A stretch of DNA of 33,075 nt from Streptococcus sp. WM07 (GTDB lineage Bacteria > Bacillota > Bacilli > Lactobacillales > Streptococcaceae), in assembly GCF_004570525.1 (NCBI RefSeq), contig NZ_SPPZ01000010.1:1-33075 (forward strand), in the 5' to 3' direction. Below the pieces are notes generated by a model. That model ran no database searches. It was not told the DNA's origin and was given only the letters and a program-made list of their open reading frames with translations. Positions 1-8,330 of the stretch are shown here, piece by piece. Numbering within the stretch: the stretch's first letter is position 1; each line of letters opens with the position of its first letter. Made by a program: the position numbers and the translations under genes.

Positions 1-214
1 TAAGGAGTGCCTCTAAACCTCCTTCTAGATAACGGTTCAATAAGTTTCGTACAGTTTGATGAACAAAACCTACTGATTTAGCTACTGCTGTTAAATTCTG
101 ACATTCAGAGTAGAGAATGAGAGCTTGAATTTTCCTATGGTGCTGTGCATTCTTTTTATCTTTCAGGGCTTGCTTCAATTCGCTAATTTGATATTCATTT
201 AGTTCGACTTTCAT
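1..214 (-). CDS. IS630-type transposase, N-terminal part (runs off left edge)
   Basis: Reading leftward from an ATG at 212-214, an open frame of 71 codons continues past the window edge. The product begins MKVELNEYQISELKQAL and contains a helix-turn-helix segment around residues 38-65 (NLTAVAKSVGF followed by QTVRNLLNRYLEGGLEALL). This is the typical DNA-binding N-terminus of IS630-family transposases, which in streptococci are often split into a short orfA and a DDE-bearing orfB; only the orfA-like part is visible here. The element lies directly against the truncated ClC gene that starts at about 251. It could be intact or defective outside the window. The family call is secure from the helix-turn-helix sequence and from the matching DDE fragment at the right edge. 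Confidence 0.85.
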   Translation of the reverse strand, partial: MKVELNEYQISELKQALKDKKNAQHHRKIQALILYSECQNLTAVAKSVGFVHQTVRNLLNRYLEGGLEALL

Positions 215-250
215 ACCTTATAGTATACAGCTATTTTTGTTTTTTGTTAA
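1..250 (-). mobile_element. IS630-type insertion sequence, 5' end (partial)
   Basis: The transposase start is at 214 and non-coding IS sequence extends to roughly 240-250. An in-frame stop for the neighbouring ClC reading frame (TAA at 248-250) marks where ClC-like sequence ends and IS sequence begins. I could not define the terminal inverted repeat or the TA target duplication from one end alone, so the outer boundary is approximate. Confidence 0.6.
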
Positions 251-1297
251 GTATTAGTAGGAAGCCTGATCTTATATATCCTCAAACAAAGCTGGGGGCC
301 CTTGCCTTTTACAAGTCATCAAGTGTTGCATGTATTACAGGAAAAGGGGACATTGAATTATAGTCGGGCTTGGAAAAGCCTTCTTGTGGCTTTGTTGATT
401 CTAAGTCTAGGAGCCGGTGTTGGTCCTGAAGCTCCTTTACTGGGAGCAGTGATTGCTTATTCTGTATGGCAGGCTGATAAAATGCGTTATGTCTATATGA
501 ATTGGGATCAAGGTAGTAGTCGAGAAAGATTCAGTATGCTCTTTCATCCAGGCCAATATGTGAAGTCTTTTGATGAGTCTATGCGTATCTTGAATTTAGG
601 TCAAAAGAAGCTCCTGAGTAGCTTATATGTTCTTAATGGTTTGTTTGTATTTTGGCTCCTAATGCGTTTATCCGATCAGCCTTCTTTTGTGACAAAAATC
701 GGAGAATCTCACTGGGGACTTAAGGAATTATTTTACTTCCTTCCCCTCTTTCTTTCGGGTTTTCTATTTGCCCTTTGTTATCAACAGGTGAGAAAGGGGA
801 TTGGGCTCTTAAAACTTGGGGAAAGAATTTCCCTTCCCATTAAGATTGCTATTGGTGGTTTGTCGATTTTTATCACCTCGCAAGTAGCCCCTAATTTATT
901 GTTTTCAGGGCAACATTCGCTACATACCTTATTTGATATGGGACTAGCAACACCTGCCTTGTTTCTTTGTCTGTTAGCGGTTGGCAAACTGCTTTTATTA
1001 GATATCAATCTCTGGGCAGGTTGGACGGGAGGAGATATTTTTCCTCTGACCTTCGCTTCCCTCTTGCAGGGATTTGCGGTGGCAAAACTGTTGGAGTCGC
1101 AGCAACTGGATGTGGCATTTGTGGTTCTAGTTGTAGGACTGGCTATTGCACTACAGCTTATGGAAAATCGAATGTTGGCTGTAATATTTGTTTCTTTATT
1201 TTTCCCAGTAACTCTTTGGCCAGTCTCTTTTTTGATCTTTGTGATCTATGAGCTAATGGCGCGTGTCTATCAGAAAAAGGGGCTGGATCAAAACTAA
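251..1297 (+). pseudogene. ClC-family chloride channel/antiporter, 5'-truncated by IS630
   Basis: A highly hydrophobic open frame ends at TAA 1295-1297. It shows ClC-type motifs: GAGVGPEAPL (ClC proteins have GREGP/GKEGP, carrying the gating glutamate) and WTGGDIFPLTFASLLQG near the C-terminus, the counterpart of the GGxFxP motif. A TTG at 302 could serve as a start, but ClC-like sequence continues in frame upstream to about 251 (GSLILYILKQSWGPLPFTSH), where it meets the IS element and a stop codon. The first transmembrane part and any native start are missing, so the product is probably non-functional. There is no Shine-Dalgarno before 302. The gene converges on pepT across a shared terminator. 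Family call is confident; loss of function is inferred. Confidence 0.75.
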
Positions 1298-1335
1298 CAA
1301 TTTCTTTCTTCGCTTGAAGTTTGAATAGAAAAAAC

Positions 1336-1380
1336 AGCTTAGAATCAGCGTTTCTAATGACGTCATTCTAAGCTATTTTC
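1336..1380. terminator. Bidirectional terminator between the ClC remnant and pepT
   Basis: Perfect 10-bp arms AGCTTAGAAT (1336-1345) and ATTCTAAGCT (1365-1374) enclose a 19-base loop. The stem is flanked by A-rich sequence on the left and T-rich sequence on the right, so it can serve both convergent genes. Confidence 0.75.
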
Positions 1381-1442
1381 TATTTGGAAGATTTTTCCAA
1401 GATTCTTTTTGTTTGGATTAAGTAAAGACTATCGGATAGGGA

Positions 1443-2669
1443 TTAGAGTTCTTGACTGGCAATCCCAATGATGACATCACAGGCTTTTTCCATGGTTTGG
1501 AGACTGACGAATTCATAACGACCATGCATGTTCTCACCTCCTGCGAAGATGTTCGGAGTAGGGATACCCATAAAGGAGATTTTGGAGCCGTCGGTTCCAC
1601 CACGAATCGGTTCAATGATTGGGGTGATATCTAGTGATTTCATCACTTTTTCAGCCAGTTGAACCGGGCGCATATCTTTTTCGATAACTTCTTTCATATT
1701 GGAGTATTGATCTTTGATGTCAATGATGACGCGCTCTTCACCCCAACTGCGATTCATACGACCGGCAATTCTCTGGAGCGTTTCTTTACGGTTGGTCAGA
1801 CCGTGGCTCTCGAAGTCACGAAGGATGTAGTCCGCGTGTGCTTCTTCTTCAGTACCAGAGAGTTTTTGAAGATGGTAGAAACCTTCATACCCCTCGGTAT
1901 ACTCAGGTCGTTCGCCATCTGGGATAACGCTGTGGAAGTCCATGGCCAGTTGGAGAGCATTAATCATTTGACCTTTCGCTGTACCTGGATGGACATTGCG
2001 GCCCTTAAAGGTTACATGAGCAGCGGCGGCACTGAAGGTCTCGTATTGGAGCTCACCGAGTGGACCACCATCGACGGTATAGGCAAAATCAACATTGAAA
2101 TCAGCAGCATCAAACCTGTCTGCTCCAGTTCCGATTTCTTCATCAGGTCCAAATCCGATCCGAAGTTCGGCGTGTTCAATTTCTGGATGGGCAACGAGAT
2201 ATTCGACTGCGGAGAGAATTTCTGCGATTCCTGCTTTGTCGTCAGCTCCAAGCAGAGTCCGTCCATCTGTTGTGATGAGGGTTTGCCCTAAATAGTTGTG
2301 TAGTTGTGGGAATTGGTTTGGATCAAGTTCATACCCGCTATCACTAAGAGGGATTGTCCCTCCTTGGTAATCTTGGATAATTTGAGGACTCACATTTTCA
2401 GCGTTAAAGTCAGCTGTATCCATGTGGGAGATAAAGCCAATCTTATATGGAAATTTGTCACTGTTTGCCGGTAAGGTGCCGATAATAAAGCCGTTTTCTA
2501 GATAGTGCACATCTACTAGTCCGATATATTCCATGGTTGGTTTAAGGACATTAAGGGCAAAGTCTACTTGACTTTGAGTTGAAGGTGTGCGATCAGCGTA
2601 TTCATTTGAACGGGTGTTTATTCGAACATAGTCCAGGAAATGGCTGAGGAGTTGTGGGTATTTGGTCAT
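1443..2669 (-). CDS. pepT: Peptidase T (tripeptide aminopeptidase)
   Basis: M20-family zinc aminopeptidase that removes the N-terminal residue from tripeptides in the cytoplasm. I place the start at ATG 2669, preceded by GAGAAAGG, giving 408 residues, the usual PepT length and N-terminus ([11 protein letters not shown]). An in-frame TTG at 2690 overlaps that ribosome-binding site and is less likely. Metal-binding and catalytic motifs are all present: HMDTADFN (His82, Asp84), [10 protein letters not shown] (Asp143) and GPDEEIGTG (Glu177/Glu178), with GGTDGS and [10 protein letters not shown] further on. It has its own promoter (2702-2730) and is divergent from the Fur/PerR-type gene. In lactic acid bacteria it serves peptide nutrition. 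No anomalies seen. Confidence 0.97.
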   Translation of the reverse strand: MTKYPQLLSHFLDYVRINTRSNEYADRTPSTQSQVDFALNVLKPTMEYIGLVDVHYLENGFIIGTLPANSDKFPYKIGFISHMDTADFNAENVSPQIIQDYQGGTIPLSDSGYELDPNQFPQLHNYLGQTLITTDGRTLLGADDKAGIAEILSAVEYLVAHPEIEHAELRIGFGPDEEIGTGADRFDAADFNVDFAYTVDGGPLGELQYETFSAAAAHVTFKGRNVHPGTAKGQMINALQLAMDFHSVIPDGERPEYTEGYEGFYHLQKLSGTEEEAHADYILRDFESHGLTNRKETLQRIAGRMNRSWGEERVIIDIKDQYSNMKEVIEKDMRPVQLAEKVMKSLDITPIIEPIRGGTDGSKISFMGIPTPNIFAGGENMHGRYEFVSLQTMEKACDVIIGIASQEL

Positions 2670-2701
2670 ATCTGTACCAACCTTTCTCAATATACCTTTT
2701 T

Positions 2702-2730
2702 ATTATAAAACTAGCTTGGGGGAACTGCAA
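2702..2730 (-). promoter_or_regulatory. pepT promoter
   Basis: On the minus strand, TTGCAG (2730-2725), a 17-base spacer and a perfect TATAAT (2707-2702) lie 33 bases before the pepT ATG. Confidence 0.8.
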
Positions 2731-2740
2731 GATATTTCCG

Positions 2741-2756
2741 TTTTTGATATCAAAAA
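2741..2756. promoter_or_regulatory. 16-bp perfect palindrome between divergent pepT and perR-like promoters
   Basis: TTTTTGATATCAAAAA is self-complementary. It lies 11 bases upstream of the pepT -35 box and 15 bases before the TATAAT of the Fur/PerR-type gene. It is a candidate operator, but A/T palindromes can arise by chance and it does not match the usual Per/Fur box. Confidence 0.35.
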
Positions 2757-2770
2757 AAGCAGAATTGAGA

Positions 2771-2776
2771 TATAAT
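2771..2776 (+). promoter_or_regulatory. -10 box of the Fur/PerR-type gene
   Basis: TATAAT lies 34 bases before the chosen start. No -35 box sits at 16-18 bases; a TTGATA is present but 21 bases away. The promoter may need an activator or be weak. Confidence 0.5.
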
Positions 2777-2809
2777 GGAAGAAGTATGAACGAAAAAAAG
2801 AGGAATACT

Positions 2810-3244
2810 ATGGTACACAAGCTCGAGGGAATTTTAGAAGAACTACGGGAGCATGGCATTCGTGTGACTGAGGCGCGGCGTTTGATGTTGGAATATTTGA
2901 TGAATAGTCATGAGCATCCGAGTGCAGAAAAAATTTATCAAGATTTGATGGAGGTCTACCCGCAGATTAGCTTGGCAACTGTCTATAATAATTTGAATCT
3001 CTTTCTTAAGGAAGGCTTAGTGACAGAGATTAAGATTAAAAATGACCAAACACGCTACTATGATTTTATGGGGCATGAGCACATTAATATTGTGTGTGAA
3101 AATTGTGGTAAAATTGCAGATTTTGAAGGGGAGACTTTGCCAGATATGTCGGATCTTGTTGAAGAACAAACCGGCTATCAGTTTACCAAACAAGAGCTTT
3201 TGGTTTATGGAATTTGTCCTGAATGTCAGAAGTTGGAGGGGTGA
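2810..3244 (+). CDS. perR: Fur-family metalloregulator, PerR-like
   Basis: DNA-binding metal-dependent repressor of 144 residues. I chose the ATG at 2810 because AGAGGA precedes it by six bases; an in-frame ATG at 2786 has a badly spaced site. The N-terminal winged helix includes the recognition helix ISLATVYNNLNLFLKEGLV. The dimerisation half carries HEHINIVCENCGK and CPECQ, two CxxC pairs that form the structural zinc site. Streptococci usually have one Fur homologue, PerR, controlling peroxide stress and metal homeostasis, hence the symbol; target specificity is not proven by sequence alone. It is divergent from pepT and is followed closely by a lipoprotein gene that is probably co-transcribed. 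Confidence 0.88.
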   Translation: MVHKLEGILEELREHGIRVTEARRLMLEYLMNSHEHPSAEKIYQDLMEVYPQISLATVYNNLNLFLKEGLVTEIKIKNDQTRYYDFMGHEHINIVCENCGKIADFEGETLPDMSDLVEEQTGYQFTKQELLVYGICPECQKLEG

Positions 3245-3253
3245 TTTTCTTCT

Positions 3254-3505
3254 ATGAGGAAGTTCGTTTTATATTGCCTTAGTCTTTTTGTTATCGTTAG
3301 TCTAAGTGGGTGTGGGAATAAGGATGTCTTTAGCTCAGAATACACCTTTGATTCCGCACAAATTCGTATGCCGAATGGGGATTTGATTGAGGGCGAAGTC
3401 GATAAGTGGGCTCATGATAGTGACAATGATAATATTCGTGTGACTTTTAAAAATGGGAAGTCCTACTATACGAGTTCAAGTAATGTAGTCCTCTACAATA
3501 AATAA
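3254..3505 (+). CDS. Small predicted lipoprotein, function unknown
   Basis: 83-residue protein with a clear lipoprotein signal: MRK, a hydrophobic stretch (FVLYCLSLFVIVS) and the lipobox LSGC with Cys20 as the predicted lipidated residue. The mature part (about 64 residues) is polar, with MPNGDLIEGEVDKWAHDSD and a VTFKNGKSYYTSSSNVVLY tail that suggests a small beta-rich domain. GGAGGGG at the very end of the perR-like gene acts as ribosome-binding site about 12 bases before the ATG, so the pair is likely one transcript. I do not recognise a specific family. Confidence 0.85.
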   Translation: MRKFVLYCLSLFVIVSLSGCGNKDVFSSEYTFDSAQIRMPNGDLIEGEVDKWAHDSDNDNIRVTFKNGKSYYTSSSNVVLYNK

Positions 3506-3546
3506 TTGGCTATCTGGAAATGTCGTGATAGAATTCACGTAGCCCC

Positions 3547-3575
3547 TTGTTTTTGAGTGGGAAGTATAGTAGAAT
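3547..3575 (+). promoter_or_regulatory. gpmA promoter
   Basis: TTGTTT (3547-3552), 17-base spacer, TAGAAT (3570-3575). Just downstream, ACTGC-TAG-GCAGT (3583-3595) forms a 5-bp hairpin that would lie near the mRNA 5' end. Confidence 0.65.
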
Positions 3576-3622
3576 AATGAGGACTGCTAGGCAGTACTTA
3601 AAATACCTAAGGAGAATTGAAG

Positions 3623-4318
3623 ATGGTGAAATTAGTTTTTGCTCGTCATGGTGAATCAGAATGGAACAAGGCTAACCTCTTTACAGGTTGGGCTGATGTG
3701 GACTTATCAGATAAAGGTACACAACAAGCTACTGATGCTGGTAAATTGATCAAAGAAGCTGGAATCGAATTTGATCAAGCTTACACTTCTGTTTTGAAAC
3801 GTGCGATCAAAACAACCAATCTTGCTTTGGAAGCAGCTGATCAATTGTGGGTACCAGTTGAAAAATCATGGCGTTTGAATGAACGTCACTATGGTGGTTT
3901 GACAGGTAAAAACAAGGCTGAAGCAGCAGAGCAATTTGGTGACGAGCAAGTTCACATTTGGCGTCGTTCTTACGATGTATTACCTCCAAACATGGATCGT
4001 GATGATGAGCATTCAGCTCACTCAGACCGTCGTTATGCACACTTGGATGATACTGTTATTCCAGATGCTGAGAACTTGAAAGTTACTTTGGAACGTGCTC
4101 TTCCTTTCTGGGAAGATAAAATCGCTCCAGCTCTTAAAGATGGTAAAAACGTCTTTGTAGGAGCACACGGAAACTCAATCCGTGCTCTTGTAAAACATAT
4201 CAAACAATTGTCTGATGATGAAATCATGGATGTTGAAATTCCAAACTTCCCACCACTTGTATTCGAATTGGATGACAAATTGAATGTTGTAAAAGAATAC
4301 TACCTTGGACAAGACTAA
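3623..4318 (+). CDS. gpmA: 2,3-bisphosphoglycerate-dependent phosphoglycerate mutase
   Basis: Interconverts 3- and 2-phosphoglycerate in glycolysis, in the cytoplasm. The start at ATG 3623 follows AAGGAG at eight bases and gives 231 residues beginning [15 protein letters not shown]. The phosphohistidine signature ARHGESEWN is at the N-terminus, [16 protein letters not shown] in the middle carries substrate-binding residues, and [10 protein letters not shown] holds the second catalytic His. A TTG six bases upstream in frame is not used, since it lies inside the ribosome-binding spacer. Codon choice is biased (many GTT, GAA, AAA and CGT codons), fitting high expression. It stands alone between its own promoter and a strong terminator. 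Confidence 0.98.
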   Translation: MVKLVFARHGESEWNKANLFTGWADVDLSDKGTQQATDAGKLIKEAGIEFDQAYTSVLKRAIKTTNLALEAADQLWVPVEKSWRLNERHYGGLTGKNKAEAAEQFGDEQVHIWRRSYDVLPPNMDRDDEHSAHSDRRYAHLDDTVIPDAENLKVTLERALPFWEDKIAPALKDGKNVFVGAHGNSIRALVKHIKQLSDDEIMDVEIPNFPPLVFELDDKLNVVKEYYLGQD

Positions 4319-4332
4319 TCTTTCCTAAGGAT

Positions 4333-4364
4333 ACTGCCCTGGCTTTTGCTAGGGCAGTTTTTTT
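4333..4364 (+). terminator. Intrinsic terminator of gpmA
   Basis: ACTGCCCT (4333-4340) pairs with AGGGCAGT (4351-4358), followed by a run of seven T. Confidence 0.92.
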
Positions 4365-4461
4365 CCTCTAAAAAATGAGATGGGAGCGAGAAGAGATAAC
4401 CACTTAGGAGTTAATCTGTGGTAAAATGAAGAGAGTTTTTCTAGAAAGTTTTAGGAAGAGA

Positions 4462-6489
4462 ATGAGAAGAAAAAAGTCCATTATTGAGCAACAGACCATC
4501 CCCGGAAGACTCTATTTTATCCTTGGTTTGGTTTTCAGTTTATTTGTAATTTTAGGGGTCAGGTTAGCCCATATGCAGGTTTTTAACCAGGCTTTTTATT
4601 TGGAGAAAATGGCGACAGCCAGTCAAAAAATTATTAAGGGAAGTTCCGTACGTGGACAAATTTATGATGCACAAGGAAAACCCTTAGTAGAGAACGAAAG
4701 CAAGCAGGTGGTATCTTATACCCGTAGCAATCAAGATACAGCTGAGAGTTTGAAAGAGACTGCCAGAAAAATTGATCAACTGGTTGAAGTAAAAAATGAA
4801 GATCTTAGTCAACGTCAATTAGCAGATTATTACCTGGCGGATCCTGAGGTTTATAAGGAAGTTGTTGAGAAACTTCCCAAAGATAAAAAGATGGATCGAG
4901 ATGGAAATCCACTTGCAGAAAAAAATATCTACAGTAACGCTGTTGAGACGGTGACTCTGAAGCAGGAAGATTTAAGTGCTGAGGAGAAAAAAATAGCCTT
5001 ACTGTTTACTCAGCTGAATGCTATTCCGAGTTTTGGAACGGGAAATCTTCGGACAGAAGACTTAAATCCAGAGCAAGTGGCTCTTGTGGCTTCTAGTAGT
5101 CAGGAGATACCAGGGATTTCCATTTCAACCAGCTGGGAACGCAAGGTCTTGGACACAGCTCTCTCTAGTATTGTCGGCAATGTTTCAAGTGAGAAGACGG
5201 GTATACCTGCTGAAGAGGTAGAAGAGTATTTGAAGAAGGGCTATTCTCTGAATGATCGGGTAGGAACTTCCTATTTGGAAAAAGAATATGAAGAGGTTTT
5301 ACAAGGTAAGCGTTCTGAAAAGGAAATCCACTTAGACAAAGAAGGAAATCTCGAAAAAATTGAGACAAAGTCTGATGGTGAGAAGGGGCAAAATATCAAA
5401 CTGACGGTCGATCTTGAGTTTCAGCAAGGGGTTGAAGATATTTTGAAGAATGCTCTTCAATCTGAAATTAATAAGGGAAGTGCCTTGGAGACTGAGGGAG
5501 CCTATGCTGTTGTGCTTAAGCCGGAAGATGGTTCAATTCTAGCCATGGCTGGAGTGAAGCAAGATTTGGAAAGCCATGATTTATCCACTGATGCTTTAGG
5601 GACAATTACTAATGTTTTTGTACCAGGATCCGTTGTAAAACCAGCTACTCTCACAGCTGGGTGGCAAAACAATGTCCTCACAGGAGATGAGGTTTTGGCA
5701 GATCAGACAGTTTATGGAATTAATTCTTGGTTTACGGAAGGAAGTGTCCGTGAGATTTCTGCGGTGCAGGCTCTAGAATACTCTTCCAATACCTATATGG
5801 TTCAAGTAGCATTAAGGATTTTAGGAAGTCCATTAGGGACTGCTCTCCTGGATGATCCAGAGTCTGTAAAACCAGCCATGGAAAAATTAAGAGCAGCTTT
5901 TGCTCAATATGGAATGGGAACAAAAACAGAGATTGACCTTCCTAATGAGTCTCTTGGTTACTTACCGGCAGAATTTACGGTAGGGGACTACATGAATAAT
6001 GCGTTTGGTCAGTTTGACAACTATACACCGATGCAGTTGGGGCAATTTGCAGCGACTCTGGCCAGTGGTGGAAATCGGATCCAGCCGCACATTGTTGCGG
6101 GTGTTTATACCAATGATGAAAGTGGTGGTTTAGGTCAGGAGGTTGAGAAGAAGACTGGACGACTGCTTAATCAAGTTGAGATTTCCCAAGAGGATATGTC
6201 GATTCTTCAAACAGGGATGAATCAAGTTGTCTACGGAGGATCTGCCTTTACGACCGGTAGAACCGTTGGTGAGGGGGCATCCGTATCTATTGCTGCTAAG
6301 ACGGGGACAGCGGAGACTTTTGTTAGTCAAGGTAAGGTGCGTGCGGTAAATACCAATGTTGTTGCCTATGCCCCAAGCAGCAATCCAGAGATTGCGATTG
6401 CAGTTGTATTTCCCCATAATACGGATCTTCAATCCACCGTTAGTCACAGTATCACCAAGGATATTGTAATTTTATATTATTCTAAATAG
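4462..6489 (+). CDS. pbp2B: Penicillin-binding protein 2B (class B transpeptidase)
   Basis: Membrane-anchored D,D-transpeptidase that cross-links peptidoglycan, in streptococci mainly for peripheral growth. I favour ATG 4462 (675 residues, AGGA five bases upstream) over the in-frame ATG 4426, which has no usable ribosome-binding site and overlaps a TAAAAT -10-like box; residue numbers below count from 4426. One transmembrane segment (residues about 29-48) follows a basic tail. The PBP dimerisation domain spans about 60-320 and the transpeptidase domain about 350-685. Catalytic motifs: SVVK (Ser402-Lys405), SSN (453-455) and KTGT (625-628). The sequence around them (FVPGSVVK, LEYSSNTYMVQ, FGQFDNYTPMQL) closely follows pneumococcal PBP2B. 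First gene of a pbp2B-recR-ddl run. Confidence 0.96.
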   Translation: MRRKKSIIEQQTIPGRLYFILGLVFSLFVILGVRLAHMQVFNQAFYLEKMATASQKIIKGSSVRGQIYDAQGKPLVENESKQVVSYTRSNQDTAESLKETARKIDQLVEVKNEDLSQRQLADYYLADPEVYKEVVEKLPKDKKMDRDGNPLAEKNIYSNAVETVTLKQEDLSAEEKKIALLFTQLNAIPSFGTGNLRTEDLNPEQVALVASSSQEIPGISISTSWERKVLDTALSSIVGNVSSEKTGIPAEEVEEYLKKGYSLNDRVGTSYLEKEYEEVLQGKRSEKEIHLDKEGNLEKIETKSDGEKGQNIKLTVDLEFQQGVEDILKNALQSEINKGSALETEGAYAVVLKPEDGSILAMAGVKQDLESHDLSTDALGTITNVFVPGSVVKPATLTAGWQNNVLTGDEVLADQTVYGINSWFTEGSVREISAVQALEYSSNTYMVQVALRILGSPLGTALLDDPESVKPAMEKLRAAFAQYGMGTKTEIDLPNESLGYLPAEFTVGDYMNNAFGQFDNYTPMQLGQFAATLASGGNRIQPHIVAGVYTNDESGGLGQEVEKKTGRLLNQVEISQEDMSILQTGMNQVVYGGSAFTTGRTVGEGASVSIAAKTGTAETFVSQGKVRAVNTNVVAYAPSSNPEIAIAVVFPHNTDLQSTVSHSITKDIVILYYSK

Positions 6490-6501
6490 TAAGGAGGAAC
6501 T

Positions 6502-7098
6502 ATGCTTTATCCCACACCTATTGCGAAATTAATCGAAAGTTATTCAAAACTCCCAGGGATTGGTAAAAAAACAGCTACACGTCTAGCTTTTTATACTATC
6601 AGTATGGAGGATGAAGAAGTAGCAGAATTTGCCAAAAACCTCCTTGCAGCTAAGCGTGAATTGACTTATTGTAGTATCTGTGGTAATCTGACAGATGATG
6701 ACCCTTGTGTGATTTGCCAAGATGAAACTCGGGATGAAACAAAAATTTTGGTCGTAGAAGACAGTCGAGATGTGACGGCCATGGAGAACATTCAGGAGTA
6801 TCATGGTCGTTATCATGTTCTAGGAGGGCTGATTTCTCCTATGAATGGAGTCAGTCCAGATGATATCAATTTAAAGTCTTTAATTAATCGTTTAATGGAT
6901 GGCAAGGTCACAGAAGTTATTGTTGCGACAGATGCTACTGCAGATGGTGAAGCTACATCTATGTATATTTCACGGATTTTAAAACCAGCTGGAATTAAAG
7001 TTACACGGTTGGCTCGAGGTTTAGCTGTAGGCAGTGACATTGAATATGCGGATGAAGTGACCCTTCTTCGGGCCATTGAAAACCGGACAGAATTATAG
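6502..7098 (+). CDS. recR: Recombination mediator protein RecR
   Basis: 198-residue RecR, which works with RecO (and RecF) to load RecA onto SSB-coated single-stranded DNA. An N-terminal helix-hairpin-helix ([15 protein letters not shown]) is followed by a four-cysteine zinc finger (Cys57, Cys60, Cys69, Cys72 in CSIC...CVIC) and a Toprim domain starting with [10 protein letters not shown] and including [22 protein letters not shown] lies just before the ATG. It sits 12 bases after pbp2B and nine before ddl, the standard streptococcal order, so it is probably co-transcribed with wall genes although its role is in repair. Confidence 0.98.
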   Translation: MLYPTPIAKLIESYSKLPGIGKKTATRLAFYTISMEDEEVAEFAKNLLAAKRELTYCSICGNLTDDDPCVICQDETRDETKILVVEDSRDVTAMENIQEYHGRYHVLGGLISPMNGVSPDDINLKSLINRLMDGKVTEVIVATDATADGEATSMYISRILKPAGIKVTRLARGLAVGSDIEYADEVTLLRAIENRTEL

Positions 7099-7107
7099 GA
7101 GTTAGAC

Positions 7108-8151
7108 ATGAAAGAAACATTGATTCTCTTGTATGGAGGTCGTAGTGCAGAACGAGAAGTTTCCGTGCTAACAGCTGAAAGTGTTATGCGGGCTGTAGAC
7201 TATAATCGTTTCCACGTTAAGACTTACTTCATTAGTAGTGAGGGAAAACTTTATAAAACGCAAGAATTCACATCAACACCTACTGAAACAGAAAAATTGA
7301 TGACGAATGATCAGGTTGGCGATCTAGAGGCCATGAGCTTTGGTGCTCTCTATGAGAAAGATGCTGTTATTTTTCCGTTGCTCCATGGTCCAATGGGAGA
7401 AGATGGGAGTATTCAAGGTTTCTTTGAAATCCTTGGAATGCCCTATGTGGGAGCAGGTATCTTAACCTCAAGTATGGCAATGGATAAAATTTCCACGAAA
7501 CGGATTTTAGAATCTGTGGGGATTACTCAGGTTCCGTATACAACCTATATTGAGGGAGAAGATCTGAATAAGGCATTGGATGAGGCAGAGGCCAGACTAA
7601 CCTATCCAGTATTTGTGAAACCGTCCAATATGGGATCGAGTGTTGGGATTTCTCGAGCAGAAGATCGAGTATCTCTAGAGGCGGCTATTCAAGAAGCCCT
7701 TCGTTATGATAGTCGGATCCTTGTAGAGCAAGGGGTTGATGCACGCGAAATTGAAGTGGCGATTCTAGGAAATCAAGATATTCAAACGACTTTACCAGGA
7801 GAAGTTGTAAAGGATGTAGCCTTTTACGATTATCAAGCTAAGTACATTGATAACAAGATTGAGATGGCGATTCCTGCACAGATTCCAGATGATGTTACAG
7901 CAACCATGCGGGAAGAGGCACGTAAAGCCTATTATGCCTTAGGAGGAACTGGTCTTTCTCGATGTGATTTCTTCTATACTGAGGATGGAAAAATCTATTT
8001 GAATGAGCTGAATACCATGCCCGGTTTTACTCAATGGTCTATGTATCCCCTTCTTTGGAAGAATATGGGACTTTCCTATTCGGACTTAATTTCAACACTG
8101 GTGGATTTGGCTATCGATGTTTATAACAAACGCCAATCCCACTTCTTCTAG
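7108..8151 (+). CDS. ddl: D-alanine--D-alanine ligase
   Basis: ATP-grasp enzyme that joins two D-alanines for the peptidoglycan pentapeptide; cytoplasmic, 347 residues. Visible motifs: [10 protein letters not shown] (residues 10-19, D-Ala site), HGPMGEDG (93-100), [10 protein letters not shown] (171-180, ATP-grasp lysine loop) and [11 protein letters not shown] (metal-binding Glu and Asn). The omega-loop YDYQAKY has the tyrosine pattern of true D-Ala:D-Ala ligases, not the histidine type of vancomycin-resistance D-Ala:D-Lac ligases. The product feeds directly into MurF, encoded next. The two genes are separated by an unusual structured spacer. Confidence 0.98.
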   Translation: MKETLILLYGGRSAEREVSVLTAESVMRAVDYNRFHVKTYFISSEGKLYKTQEFTSTPTETEKLMTNDQVGDLEAMSFGALYEKDAVIFPLLHGPMGEDGSIQGFFEILGMPYVGAGILTSSMAMDKISTKRILESVGITQVPYTTYIEGEDLNKALDEAEARLTYPVFVKPSNMGSSVGISRAEDRVSLEAAIQEALRYDSRILVEQGVDAREIEVAILGNQDIQTTLPGEVVKDVAFYDYQAKYIDNKIEMAIPAQIPDDVTATMREEARKAYYALGGTGLSRCDFFYTEDGKIYLNELNTMPGFTQWSMYPLLWKNMGLSYSDLISTLVDLAIDVYNKRQSHFF

Positions 8152-8166
8152 TTATTGTTAAGAAAG

Positions 8167-8284
8167 TGGGACAGTGGATTAGTTGTTTTCGGCGTCCAAA
8201 AGGCGAACGAAAACAGTTAAAGGAACCACTGCTTCAAAAAGCATTTCATTAACTGAAATAGGAAGGTTGAGGTTTTTGTCCCCA
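8167..8284 (+). other. Structured intergenic element with competing stems between ddl and murF
   Basis: The spacer is dense in inverted repeats: CAGTGG (8172-8177)/CCACTG (8226-8231); GTTTTCG (8185-8191)/CGAAAAC (8208-8214); CAGTTAA (8214-8220)/TTAACTG (8249-8255); TGCTT (8230-8234)/AAGCA (8239-8243). TGGGAC (8167-8172) can also pair with GTCCCCA (8278-8284, one bulge), which overlaps the 3' arm of the terminator at 8265-8298, so the two pairings exclude each other. This could be an attenuator, a structured small RNA or a dispersed repeat. Pairing is by inspection only. Confidence 0.5.
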
Positions 8285-8298
8285 ACCCCTTTTTCATT
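8265..8298 (+). terminator. Terminator-like hairpin before murF
   Basis: GGTTGAGG (8265-8272) pairs with CCCCAACC (8280-8287), with one A-C mismatch and a T-rich loop, followed by CCTTTTT. It would end transcripts from the pbp2B-recR-ddl unit unless bypassed. Confidence 0.7.
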
Positions 8299-8330
8299 TT
8301 AATGACGAATAAATTAGATAGAGGGAACAG

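Noticed and set aside
1659-2291. 210-codon open frame on the plus strand inside pepT
   Set aside because: Antisense shadow of pepT; low-complexity, no family features, and pepT carries all catalytic motifs.
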